Positions 1-8,111 of a stretch of DNA of 64,000 nt are shown here, piece by piece. Under the pieces are notes generated by a model, which had not been told where the DNA came from, did not search any database, and saw only the letters and a list, made by a program, of their open reading frames with translations. The DNA is taken from positions 1,364,001-1,428,000 of the forward strand of contig AP012044.1 of NCBI GenBank assembly GCA_000283575.1, in the 5' to 3' direction. Both the position numbers and the translations under genes were made by a program. Within the stretch, counting starts at the first letter, position 1. The number at the start of each line of letters is the position of its first letter. This DNA comes from Oscillibacter valericigenes Sjm18-20 (GTDB taxonomy: Bacteria > Bacillota > Clostridia > Oscillospirales > Oscillospiraceae).

Positions 1-1836
1 TGCCGCTACCTCGATGAATTAACGGGAGGTCGCGGCATTGTCTTTGCCACCGGCACTCCCATCAGCAACAGCATGGTGGAGCTGTATACGATTCAGCGGT
101 ACTTGCAGATGAACGCCTTGCAGGAGCAGGGCTTGCAGCACTTTGATTCATGGGCGGCAAACTACGGCGAAACTGTCACCGCAATCGAGCTGTCCCCGGA
201 GGGCACCGGCTACCGAGCAAAGACCCGGTTCGCCAAATTTTATAATCTGCCGGAGTTGATGTCCATGTTCAAGAATGTGGCGGACATCCAGACAGCGGAT
301 ATGCTGAAGCTCCCGGTGCCGGAGGCGCACTACCATAACGTGGCCTTAAAGCCTTCCGAGTACCAGAAAGAAATGGTGGCGTCGCTGGCGGAGCGCGCGG
401 AGCGTGTACGCAACCGGGAGGTGGACAGCAGTGTGGACAATATGCTGCTCATCACCAACGACGGGCGAAAACTGGCGCTGGATCAGCGGCTTGTAAACCC
501 CATGCTTCCAGACGACCCCAGCAGTAAAGCCGCCAAGTGCGCGGAGAATGTGTTTGAAATCTGGCAGCGCACAACGGAGAAACGATCCACCCAGATGGTA
601 TTCTGCGATTTGTCTACGCCTTCAGCGGCAAGACCCATTGAAATGGTGATGGATGGCGATACTGCGAAAATGGCTCCATTTCAAAATGTGTATGTAGATA
701 TTGAGAGGAAGCTGTTGGCTCTTGGCATTCCAGAAAATGAGATTGCATTTGTTCACAATGCAAAATCCGAGGCGCAGAAGAAGGACCTGTTTGCGAAAGT
801 CCGCTCCGGACAGGTGCGCGTCCTGCTGGGCAGCACCCAGCGCATGGGTGCCGGCACGAATGTTCAGCAAAAATTGGCGGCGCTTCACCATGTGGATTGC
901 CCGTGGCGGCCATCCGATTTGCAGCAGCGTGAAGGCAGAATCATTCGGCAGGGCAACGAAAATCCGGAGGTGGATATTTACAGTTACGTCACCGAGGGCA
1001 CCTTTGACGCCTACCTCTATCAGCTGGTGGAGAGCAAGCAGAAGTTCATTTCCCAGATCATGACCAGCAAATCGCCGGTACGCTCTGCCGAGGATGTGGA
1101 CGAACAGGCCCTTTCCTATGCCGAAATCAAGGCGCTTGCCAGCGGCAATCCGATGATAAAAGAAAAAATGGATTTGGATATTGCGGTTTCCAAGCTGAAG
1201 CTGCTGAAATCCAGCCATTTGAGCCAGCGGTACGCGCTGGAGGATGCCATTGCCAAGACATTCCCCAGAGATATTGCCGAGCAGCAAACTCGGCTTGCCG
1301 GCTACGGTGCTGACATCGCCGCGGTTACGGAGCATACATACCCCGGCGCGGAAGGCTTTTCCCCCATGACGCTGGCGGGGACTACTTATGCCGAAAAGAA
1401 AGAAGCGGGCGCAGCGCTGCTGGCGCTGTGCCAGAGCATGGTTTCGCCGGAGGCCATGCAGATCGGCACTTACCGGGGACTGACGCTGGAACTTTCCTTT
1501 GACAGTTTTGCGCAGGAGTACCGCCTGGCCATGATTGGGCAGCTGCGTCACATGGTGACACTGGGCACGGATATGTTCGGCAATTTGCAGCGTATGGATA
1601 ACTACTTGGAAACCCTGCCGGTCAAGGAGCAGACCTGCCGGGAAAGGCTGGGCGATCTGCAAACGCAGATGGAAACCGCCAAAACGGAGGTAGAGGCCCC
1701 CTTTGCCCGGGAGGACGAACTAAAGACCAAAACGGCCAGACTGGAGGAGCTGAACGCATTGCTGAATATGGATAATGAAGCGCCTGCGGAACCAGAACAG
1801 GCGGAAAAACCAAAAGAAAAGGAGATGGAACGATAA
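1..1836 (+). CDS. SNF2-type helicase of an ICE, C-terminal part (5' end outside window)
   Basis: The frame is already open at base 1 and 611 residues remain, so this is the tail of a much longer protein. Superfamily-2 helicase motifs are visible: FATGTPISNSMVELYT (bases 46-93), a motif V region around GAGTNVQQKL (about bases 850-880) and motif VI QQREGRIIRQG (about bases 922-954). A charged, coiled-coil-like tail follows. In Tn1549/CTn-type elements this gene usually encodes a giant fused DNA methylase/SNF2 helicase of around 2000 or more residues; the methylase part would lie upstream and is not visible here. The stop overlaps the next start (TAATG), so translation is probably coupled. The role in the element is inferred (DNA processing or protection during transfer). 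Confidence 0.85.
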   Translation, partial: CRYLDELTGGRGIVFATGTPISNSMVELYTIQRYLQMNALQEQGLQHFDSWAANYGETVTAIELSPEGTGYRAKTRFAKFYNLPELMSMFKNVADIQTADMLKLPVPEAHYHNVALKPSEYQKEMVASLAERAERVRNREVDSSVDNMLLITNDGRKLALDQRLVNPMLPDDPSSKAAKCAENVFEIWQRTTEKRSTQMVFCDLSTPSAARPIEMVMDGDTAKMAPFQNVYVDIERKLLALGIPENEIAFVHNAKSEAQKKDLFAKVRSGQVRVLLGSTQRMGAGTNVQQKLAALHHVDCPWRPSDLQQREGRIIRQGNENPEVDIYSYVTEGTFDAYLYQLVESKQKFISQIMTSKSPVRSAEDVDEQALSYAEIKALASGNPMIKEKMDLDIAVSKLKLLKSSHLSQRYALEDAIAKTFPRDIAEQQTRLAGYGADIAAVTEHTYPGAEGFSPMTLAGTTYAEKKEAGAALLALCQSMVSPEAMQIGTYRGLTLELSFDSFAQEYRLAMIGQLRHMVTLGTDMFGNLQRMDNYLETLPVKEQTCRERLGDLQTQMETAKTEVEAPFAREDELKTKTARLEELNALLNMDNEAPAEPEQAEKPKEKEMER

Positions 1837-2258
1837 TGGGCTATCAGGAGAGTTTGGTGTACATTCGCCCGCAGCGGATGTTTGATGTCATGGTGCGAAA
1901 ATGCGAGCAGGCGTTCAGGAATGGCTATTATGCCGCGCTGGGCGCGGAGCCGGAGTCTGTCATCACGCTCAAGCAGCCGCTGGAGGGAATGCCGCCCGGC
2001 ACTAAACTGCTGTGGGTATGCGGTGACCGGGGCTTTCACAATGAAATGGGAATCTTCAACGGCAAACTGAAGACGCCGGGATTTTATCATATTAAGATCA
2101 TCCCTGCGGAGCGGCTTTTTGCCTGTGACGGTGACAAAAGGCTTAACGGCATTAAGCTGGATTCTGGCAGCAAGGCGTCAGAAAATGCCTATCTGCGCCG
2201 GGACAGCTTTCGGAATTATGCGCAGCGGATGCACAGCCGCGACGACAGGGAAAGGTGA
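1836..2258 (+). CDS. ICE-conserved hypothetical protein (140 aa)
   Basis: The start codon overlaps the helicase stop by one base, so the gene belongs to the same operon. The product is a 140-residue soluble protein with no signal peptide or membrane segment. A basic, Arg/Lys-rich C-terminus ends in RDDRER. I do not recognise a catalytic motif. Proteins of this size and position are common between the helicase and DUF3849 genes of clostridial conjugative elements, but no function is assigned. Codon use and GC content match its neighbours, so it looks like an original part of the element. Confidence 0.7.
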   Translation: MGYQESLVYIRPQRMFDVMVRKCEQAFRNGYYAALGAEPESVITLKQPLEGMPPGTKLLWVCGDRGFHNEMGIFNGKLKTPGFYHIKIIPAERLFACDGDKRLNGIKLDSGSKASENAYLRRDSFRNYAQRMHSRDDRER

Positions 2259-2267
2259 GATTTTCTT

Positions 2268-3035
2268 ATGACGGAAGAAACAAAGGAACAGCTGGCACAG
2301 CAGCTTTATGACCGGGCGTCGCGGGAGCTGGACGCCTACCTTGCCAATCTGAAAACCCAGACGCCGGACCAGATCATTGACCGGGCGTATGAGGTGTCCG
2401 TCAAGCAGGATATGCTCATGGTTTTGGACGAACATGAATTTCCCCAGCATGAATTGGAGGAGCTTTGCAAGCTGGAGCATCCGCTGGACGTTATTTATAA
2501 CGACTGGCTTCACCAAGATGACAGCCGCATGGAGGAACTACACAGAACCATTCAGGATTACGCCGTACAGCGGCTGCGGGACCAGGCGGAGCGGCTTCAT
2601 GCCGACCCAAAAACGCCTCGTTATGAAGGATTGTACAGCGATGCCATCAAGCGCGGCGAGGCTTGCCTGTACCGAGCCAGCCGCAGCCGGGACGCGCTGT
2701 GTCTGGACACCTTTGACAAGGGCGTCAGCGACGCCAACGAGAATCGTGCCATGCGACCCTTTATCCGGAAATGGGCGGAAGATTTTGGCCATGACCGCTG
2801 TAAATTCGTCCTCGGCTATACCGTGCAGCGGGCGGATTGGGACACGCGGTACTCGCCCAAAGCAAAACAGGACGCCCAGCAGTACGACTACCACATCACG
2901 AAGGACCGAGATCCCTATTCCGGCTACTGCACAAATGCACACCCCTGCCTGGTCAACTGCGCCTATGAGCTGCTGATGGAGCAGGAGCGCGGCAGGCAAA
3001 AGCAAACCCCACAGAAAAATGAGATGGAACGATAA
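2268..3035 (+). CDS. DUF3848/DUF3849 domain protein
   Basis: A 255-residue cytoplasmic protein. The N-terminal ~90 residues (IIDRAYEVSVKQDML ... LDVIYNDWL) look like DUF3848. The middle (YEGLYSDAIKRGEACLYRAS, about residues 120-140) looks like DUF3849. Both domains are found almost only on conjugative elements of Clostridia and their function is unknown. The gene starts 9 bases after the previous stop. Its end overlaps an upstream in-frame start of the Toprim gene, but that gene has a better start at 3049. The C-terminus is polar and probably disordered. Confidence 0.75.
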   Translation: MTEETKEQLAQQLYDRASRELDAYLANLKTQTPDQIIDRAYEVSVKQDMLMVLDEHEFPQHELEELCKLEHPLDVIYNDWLHQDDSRMEELHRTIQDYAVQRLRDQAERLHADPKTPRYEGLYSDAIKRGEACLYRASRSRDALCLDTFDKGVSDANENRAMRPFIRKWAEDFGHDRCKFVLGYTVQRADWDTRYSPKAKQDAQQYDYHITKDRDPYSGYCTNAHPCLVNCAYELLMEQERGRQKQTPQKNEMER

Positions 3036-3048
3036 AGGAGGCTTCCCT

Positions 3049-4035
3049 ATGCCATTTGCAACGAAACAGCAGATAGAAAATGCCCGTCAGCCGGATTTGC
3101 TGACCTTTCTCCAGCGGTATAACCCCAACGATCTGGTGCCTGTTGGCCCCGGCGCTTACAAACTCAAAAGCCACGACAGCTTAAAAATCTCCAATGGAAA
3201 ATGGTGCTGGTGGAGCCACGACAAGCTGGGCGGCGTCAACGCGCTGGAATACCTTATCAAAGTCGAAAATAAGAACTTCCCCGAAGCCGTGCAGCTCGTC
3301 AACGAACTGTGCGGCTTTTCTCATGTCACCCCTGCCATCCCCTCCAGCCGACCTGCCCTAAAACCCGCAGAGTTAAAAAAGAATACAGAATTTCTTCTGC
3401 CGGTACGTTTTCAAAACAACAGGCGCATTACGGCATACTTACTTTCCCGCGGCATCGACATGGAGATTTTGGACTACTGCTATCAGCATGGACTTCTCTA
3501 TGAGGACGCCGACCACCACAACGCCGTGTTTGTCGGCTGCGACGGAGCTGAGCCGAAATATGCTGCATTGCGCGGTTCTACCACAGGCAGCATTTTTAAG
3601 CGTGAGGTCGCCGGCAGCAGCAAAGCCTACTGCTTTTCCATCCCGGCATTAGAACCAGGCGCGGTACTGAATGTGTTTGAATGCGCCATCGACGCGCTCT
3701 CGTACCTGACCCAGTTGAAGATGCAGGGGACCGGCTGGCACAGCCAAAGCGTTCTTTCCCTCGGCGGCGTCTACCAACCCAAAAAGAACGAAGCGCCCAC
3801 CATGCCAGTGGCGCTGAAGGGCTACCTGACCTCACATCGGGAGGTGCGGGAAATTGTGCTGCGACTGGACAATGATCCCGTGGGCCGGAGCGCGGCGCAG
3901 GCCATTCGCGTGACCATCGAAACCCTGGCCGTCACCATTGAGTACCCACAAAAGGGCAAGGACTACAACGAATGGCTCATGCTCCAGAAGGGTATTTCTC
4001 CTCGGCAAAGGACGCGGGACGAGCTGGAGCGGTAG
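3049..4035 (+). CDS. DUF3991/Toprim domain protein (primase-like)
   Basis: The start at 3049 is chosen because AAAGGAGG lies 8 bases upstream and the protein then opens MPFATKQQIENARQPDLL, typical of the family; an earlier ATG at 3019 lacks this. The 328-residue product has an N-terminal zinc-free primase-like fold (KISNGKWCWWSHDKLGG ... ALEYLI). A Toprim-like region follows, with FECAIDALSYL (the acidic 'E...D' pattern) and LRLDNDPVGRSAAQ near the C-terminus. Such proteins are thought to act in replication or priming of the transferred strand, but this is inferred from the domain. It is the last gene before the oriT-like intergenic region. Confidence 0.75.
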   Translation: MPFATKQQIENARQPDLLTFLQRYNPNDLVPVGPGAYKLKSHDSLKISNGKWCWWSHDKLGGVNALEYLIKVENKNFPEAVQLVNELCGFSHVTPAIPSSRPALKPAELKKNTEFLLPVRFQNNRRITAYLLSRGIDMEILDYCYQHGLLYEDADHHNAVFVGCDGAEPKYAALRGSTTGSIFKREVAGSSKAYCFSIPALEPGAVLNVFECAIDALSYLTQLKMQGTGWHSQSVLSLGGVYQPKKNEAPTMPVALKGYLTSHREVREIVLRLDNDPVGRSAAQAIRVTIETLAVTIEYPQKGKDYNEWLMLQKGISPRQRTRDELER

Positions 4036-4211
4036 GCCACAGGCGGCACAGCATTCGGAGCGTTCCGACGCTCCGAATATTCTGGCAAGCATAGCAAAAT
4101 GACGGCATTTTGCGTTTGCGCGTCCAGTCGTAACCGACTGGGCGCTGCTTGTTAGGGGGCGCTGCGCCCCCTAAGACCCCCGCGCGCAGGCGCACGAGAG
4201 GAGAGAAATGT
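4036..4211. other. Candidate origin of transfer (oriT) region
   Basis: The only long gap in the processing module lies directly upstream of mobC and the relaxase. It contains two strong inverted repeats. One has an 11-bp stem (ATTCGGAGCGT, 4053-4063, with 4068-4078). The other is TTAGGGGGC (4152-4160) with GCCCCCTAA (4166-4174), followed by a C-rich AAGACCCCC. GC-rich repeats of this kind just before mobC are where oriT usually lies in mobilizable and conjugative elements. The nick site was not identified, so the assignment is by position and structure only. Confidence 0.5.
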
Positions 4212-4517
4212 TTGAAGTTACGGGAACGAAAAATCACGGTGCGCCTGACTGATGCGGAGCGTGACCACTTGCAGGAACAGGCGGAATTGGTGGGCTTAAA
4301 GATTGAGCCGTTTATCCGCAACACCATCCTGGGCATTCAGATGAAGCCTCGCCCGCAGGAGGAGTGGGCAGAGCTGCTGCGGCAGACCGCCGGCATTTCC
4401 AATAACGTGAATCAGATTGCCAAAAAGATCAACAGCGGCGAACCCGTCACGGTCGAAGCCATGCGATTGGTACTGGATATGCAGCGTCAACTCTGGGACA
4501 AGTTACAGGAGTTTTAG
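4212..4517 (+). CDS. mobC: MobC-like relaxosome accessory protein
   Basis: A 101-residue basic protein opening with KLRERKITVRLTDAERD, a ribbon-helix-helix-like DNA-binding start. It continues with the MobC signature region LLRQTAGISNNVNQIAKKIN (about residues 59-78). The start is taken as TTG at 4212 because AGGAG (4199-4203) is 8 bases upstream; the ATG at 4208 is out of frame, and the longer open frame from 4149 runs through the oriT hairpin. MobC proteins bind oriT and help the relaxase. The relaxase starts 2 bases downstream. Confidence 0.8.
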   Translation: MKLRERKITVRLTDAERDHLQEQAELVGLKIEPFIRNTILGIQMKPRPQEEWAELLRQTAGISNNVNQIAKKINSGEPVTVEAMRLVLDMQRQLWDKLQEF

Positions 4518-4519
4518 CG

Positions 4520-5992
4520 ATGGCCGTGACGAAGATTTGCGTCATTCGGGAGCAATTGGAGAAAACCGTTCAGTACGCCGCCAACGAAAAAAAGACCTCA
4601 CTGGGCGGTGTCATCGACTACGCCGTGAACCCGGATAAAACGGAGCAGCGGCTTTTTGAAAGCTGCCTCAACTGCGGCAGCGTAGCCACCGCCTACGATG
4701 ACATGGCGCGGACGAAGCAGCGTTTTGGCAAGAGCGGCGGTGTACTCGGCTACCACTTTATCCAGTCCTTCAAGCCCGGTGAGCTGACACCGGAGCAGAC
4801 CCATGAAATCGGTGTGGAGTTTGCCAAGCGGCTCTTTGGTGACCGCTTTGAGGTGGTGGTGGGTACCCATCTGGATAAGCACCACCTACATAACCACATC
4901 GTGGTCAATTCCGTTTCCTTCAGGGACGGAAAAAAGCTGCGGTGCAATATGGGCACCTATTTCAATCAGGTGCAGCGGATTTCCGACGACTTGTGCCGGG
5001 AGCATGGGCTGTCCGTCATCACGCCCAAGGGCAAGGGACTGACCCATCAGGAGTGGAAGGCAAAGAAAGAGGGCAAACCCACCATCCGCAGTCAAATTCG
5101 CCGGGACATCGACGGCCTGATTACCAAGTCCCTCAACTTCACCACGTTTCTGGATCTGCTGAAAAGGAGCGGCTACGAGGTGAAATACGGCAATTACAAG
5201 CACACCGCCATACGCCCGCCTTACTCCAAGCGGTTTATCCGGCTGGACAGTCTCGGTAAGCAGTACACCGACGCCGGCATCGAGCGGCGGATTTTACAGC
5301 AGCGCTCATGGAGCCGAAAGACCTTGCCGCTGCCCAAGCGCCATTATCGCTGTAAGGGCAGCTTCCAGAAGTCTAAAAAACACTCCGGTTTCACCGCGCT
5401 GTATTTCCACTATGTGTATCTTCTGCGGGGCGCGGTGAAGGGCACAGGGCGAAAAAAGGTCAGCCGCTTTTTGCTGGAGGACACCGTGAAATTTGACCGT
5501 TATCTCGCCCAGCACAAATTTTTAGTTCAGAACCACATCGACACCACTGCCGATCTGCTGGCGGTCAAAGCAGCATTACAGGTAAAAATCGAAACGGCGG
5601 TGGCGGAGCAAAGGCCGCTTTATGATGAAAGGAGAATTGCTGATGAGCCGCAAAAAGAATTATTATCCCGGCAAGTTGCCGCGCACACCGCCCGTATCAA
5701 GGGCCTGCGGCACGATTTCCAGCTGTGCCGGCAGATTGAAGCGGACGCGGAGCGCGTGCACAGCCGCGTTCACGATGCACAGAAAATTGCTGATAAGGAG
5801 GAATTAAACCATGAGCCAAAGCAGCGAAGCCGCCGAGCAGATGACCCGCGAGGCTATCCAAATCTCAGAGGCGGCGGTGAAGCTGGCGGCGCTGGGAGCG
5901 AAGAATTTAGCCGCTTTGTGTCTGGCGCTGGCAAACGAGAACCAGAAGCTGGCCGGCAAGACGAATATGAAGAAGCTGCTGAAAAGCGGTAA
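4520..5992 (+). CDS. MobP-type relaxase
   Basis: A relaxase/mobilization nuclease (PF03432-like) that would nick oriT and pilot the strand. Motif I is IDYAVNPDKT with the probable catalytic Tyr34. The metal-binding motif III is HLDKHHLHNH at residues 117-126 followed by IVVNSV. The C-terminal part is basic and helical, as in the family. The last ~60 residues (after base 5811) overlap the pcfB gene out of frame for 182 bases and look like low-complexity read-through (Gly/Arg/Glu-rich). The original stop was therefore probably lost, or a frameshift lies near 5800. The catalytic domain is intact. Confidence 0.88.
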   Translation: MAVTKICVIREQLEKTVQYAANEKKTSLGGVIDYAVNPDKTEQRLFESCLNCGSVATAYDDMARTKQRFGKSGGVLGYHFIQSFKPGELTPEQTHEIGVEFAKRLFGDRFEVVVGTHLDKHHLHNHIVVNSVSFRDGKKLRCNMGTYFNQVQRISDDLCREHGLSVITPKGKGLTHQEWKAKKEGKPTIRSQIRRDIDGLITKSLNFTTFLDLLKRSGYEVKYGNYKHTAIRPPYSKRFIRLDSLGKQYTDAGIERRILQQRSWSRKTLPLPKRHYRCKGSFQKSKKHSGFTALYFHYVYLLRGAVKGTGRKKVSRFLLEDTVKFDRYLAQHKFLVQNHIDTTADLLAVKAALQVKIETAVAEQRPLYDERRIADEPQKELLSRQVAAHTARIKGLRHDFQLCRQIEADAERVHSRVHDAQKIADKEELNHEPKQRSRRADDPRGYPNLRGGGEAGGAGSEEFSRFVSGAGKREPEAGRQDEYEEAAEKR

Positions 5993-6389
5993 GGAGCTGC
6001 GGGTGTTTGACGTACAGGAGCAGGATTTAGCCGCGTTTTCCGTAGCCGCCAAGCAGTACGGCGTGTTGTTCACAGTCATCAAGCACAGTCAGGACGGTAA
6101 CGGCCATGTGGACGTGATCGCCAAGGCGGAGGACGTATCCAAGCTGAACCGCATTCTGGAGAAAATGGATTATGCTGTCCCGGAGCAGACGCAGGAGGAA
6201 ACCGAGCCAAAAAAAGCAGACCCCCGTGTTCGGCAAGAGAGCAGATCCGTCGAGCACGGGACTGGCTTGACGCAAGAGAGCCGGAGTGACCCGCGCTCCG
6301 TGCGGGCAAAAATCCAGCAAATAAAAATCAGGCAGGAGCAGATGCCGGTGGAGCCAATCCTGCCGGGAAAAGAGGAAAAAAGCCGATGA
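5811..6389 (+). CDS. PcfB family protein (DUF3801)
   Basis: A 192-residue protein preceded by AAGGAGGA and starting MSQSSEAAEQMTREAIQISEAAVKLAALG. This is a typical DUF3801/PcfB opening, followed by LFTVIKHSQDGNGHVDVIAKAEDV. PcfB of plasmid pCF10 is an accessory factor that helps couple the relaxosome to the VirD4-type protein; the same role is inferred here. The C-terminal third is charged and probably disordered. It overlaps the 3' end of the relaxase frame by 182 bases and overlaps the next gene by ATGA. Confidence 0.75.
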   Translation: MSQSSEAAEQMTREAIQISEAAVKLAALGAKNLAALCLALANENQKLAGKTNMKKLLKSGKELRVFDVQEQDLAAFSVAAKQYGVLFTVIKHSQDGNGHVDVIAKAEDVSKLNRILEKMDYAVPEQTQEETEPKKADPRVRQESRSVEHGTGLTQESRSDPRSVRAKIQQIKIRQEQMPVEPILPGKEEKSR

Positions 6390-7332
6390 AGAAAACCATT
6401 CCCATTCTGGCGGTGCTGTTGCTGCTGAGTACCACCACAGCGCTGGCGGCGGAGTATCCCACAGCGGTGGAATACAGCGCAGACAATGGAATTTATGAGA
6501 TTCGTAAAACCTATGAGCTGCCCGCGGGGCAGGAGCCGTCCGAAGAGGTCAAACAGGACTTTCAGCAGGACGGCTATTCTTACACCCTCACCGACCTGCT
6601 GCGTCAGGAACTGCCGGAGAAGCAGAGCCGGGATTATTCCGAAACGTTCACGGTGGACAGTAAAAGTAAGGAGCTTGCAAATGTACTGCCGCTGCTGGCG
6701 AATACAAAAACGGCGACCACTGAGGACGGTTTCACCGGGACGCTTACGCTGGACGCCTCCACCGTCGCGGTGGAACCAGCCGGATACAAAAGCAATTCGT
6801 GTACGGTGACGGCCACGCGCACCTATCCCAATCTCAGCGACATGGACATGCAGTACATCCCCAAGACCACCACGGAGAACGGGCGAACCCTGAATTTTTC
6901 CAGTGTGGATTGGCAGACAGACAACACCATGAACGTGACGATTACGCTATTGGTGACCGCTATACCGCCGTTGTCACCTATTCCGGCACGGCATCCGGCA
7001 AGAGCGTCACCGGCTACACCGTCACGGCGCAGTACAGCGGCACAGTGGAGAAGATTTCGCTGGACAAGGTACGGTATGTGGCAATATTCCGCGGAACGCC
7101 CATGGAGCCGGAGAAACAGCCTGTGGACTGGCGGTATCCGGCGATTTCTGCGGGGCTGCTGGCGCTGTGCGCTGTCGGCTTTGCGGTATCCAAATTTAAA
7201 AAGAAGGGATTGAAGGAACATGAAGAAATTCAGGATGCGGAGTATCAGCAGATTTCCAAAAACGACGCAGATACTCAGTCTGATGCTGCTGACCGCGATG
7301 ATTCTGGCACCTACCCCGGCGTCGGCGCTTGA
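6386..7332 (+). pseudogene. Secreted/membrane ICE protein upstream of the sortase, broken by a frameshift near 6941
   Basis: The first frame (from 6386) has a signal peptide (MKKTIPILAVLLLLSTTTALA) and a beta-rich domain to about residue 186. It then runs into Arg/Ser-rich nonsense. From about 6941 the +1 frame carries the natural continuation: YTAVVTYSGTASGKSVTGYT, a membrane helix YPAISAGLLALCAVGFAV and a KFKKK anchor. Adding one G at 6940/6941 (reading VTDYAIGDRYT) would join both halves into a protein of about 300 residues. It is either a real lesion or a sequencing deletion. The second frame's tail overlaps the sortase start by about 110 bases. The probable role is a membrane-anchored partner of the sortase and adhesin genes; function is unknown. 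Confidence 0.7.
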
Positions 7333-8035
7333 GTACACGGAAGCTGACGCAGCGGCGGGCAGCTTTGGCAAGCCCACCAGCGTGGAGCCGGTGACGGTGA
7401 TCGGCGGTACCTATGCCTACGAAACCGACGTGAGCAAAAACACCGCGTACATCCCGCCCGCGTTTGGCTCTCCCATGGCAGACCTGCCCGGTTCCGGCGA
7501 GCTGCTGATGCCCAATCTGGTGAGCGGCAGTGCCGAGACCGTGACAGGCGGCGGGGCGGTTACAATGATGCCGCCCAGCACGTCGGGCAGCACAAACGGC
7601 AGCCCAATTTCCACCGGCTATACCGTCGTGACCTCGGAACTCTATTACAGCGGCGGCTATCTGGGAACGCTGTCGGCCCCGGCCATTGGGCTGAACGTGA
7701 AGGTCTATCAGGGTGTGGAGATGGACTCACTCCGCAAGGGTGCGGGGCATTTTGAAAGCACTTCTATCTGGGACGGCAACGTGGCCTTTGCCGGTCACAA
7801 TCGCGGCGTAAACAATAATTTCGGCAAAATCCACACGCTGGAAATCGGCGATACCATTCAGCTGACCACCAAGCTGGGAACGCGCACCTATACCGTCTAT
7901 TCTGTCTGCAAGGTATCGGTCAACGACGTGTCCGTGTTGGATTCTACCGGGGAGAACATCGTGACCCTTGTCACTTGCGTGATGAATCAGCCGGACTATC
8001 GCTGGTGTGTGCAGGCTCGACAGGTAACGACTTAA
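7220..8035 (+). CDS. Class-B/D-like sortase of the ICE
   Basis: A 271-residue membrane-anchored sortase. An N-terminal hydrophobic segment (ILSLMLLTAMILAPTPASA, residues 18-36) is followed by a Ser/Gly-rich linker and the sortase barrel. The catalytic triad is visible: His193 in FAGHNRG, Cys253 in TLVTC, and Arg261 as the likely arginine. Sortases link LPxTG-type proteins to cell wall or pilin; the obvious candidate substrate is the large SpaA protein at 10527-15443, whose C-terminus is LPKTGY. The start overlaps the broken upstream gene. Confidence 0.85.
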   Translation: MKKFRMRSISRFPKTTQILSLMLLTAMILAPTPASALEYTEADAAAGSFGKPTSVEPVTVIGGTYAYETDVSKNTAYIPPAFGSPMADLPGSGELLMPNLVSGSAETVTGGGAVTMMPPSTSGSTNGSPISTGYTVVTSELYYSGGYLGTLSAPAIGLNVKVYQGVEMDSLRKGAGHFESTSIWDGNVAFAGHNRGVNNNFGKIHTLEIGDTIQLTTKLGTRTYTVYSVCKVSVNDVSVLDSTGENIVTLVTCVMNQPDYRWCVQARQVTT

Positions 8036-8057
8036 TGTGAATAAAATTTTCAAATTA

Positions 8058-8099
8058 AAAGTTATTTACATTGATGTTAATAACTTTACTTGCTAGAAA
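8058..8099 (+). promoter_or_regulatory. AT-rich inverted repeat and weak promoter before the cargo ATPase
   Basis: AAAGTTATT (8058-8066) pairs with AATAACTTT (8079-8087). TTGATG (8071) and TAGAAA (8094) are spaced by 17 bases. The stretch is much more AT-rich than the flanking ICE genes, which supports separate acquisition and expression of the next gene. The promoter match is weak. Confidence 0.35.
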
Positions 8100-8111
8100 A
8101 GAGGTGATACA

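Noticed and set aside
622-1662. Minus-strand open frame (346 codons)
   Set aside because: It is antisense to the helicase motifs V and VI and has no family features.
4149-4211. Longer N-terminus for MobC from 4149
   Set aside because: It would run through the oriT-like hairpin. The TTG at 4212 has a proper AGGAG and gives the expected family start.
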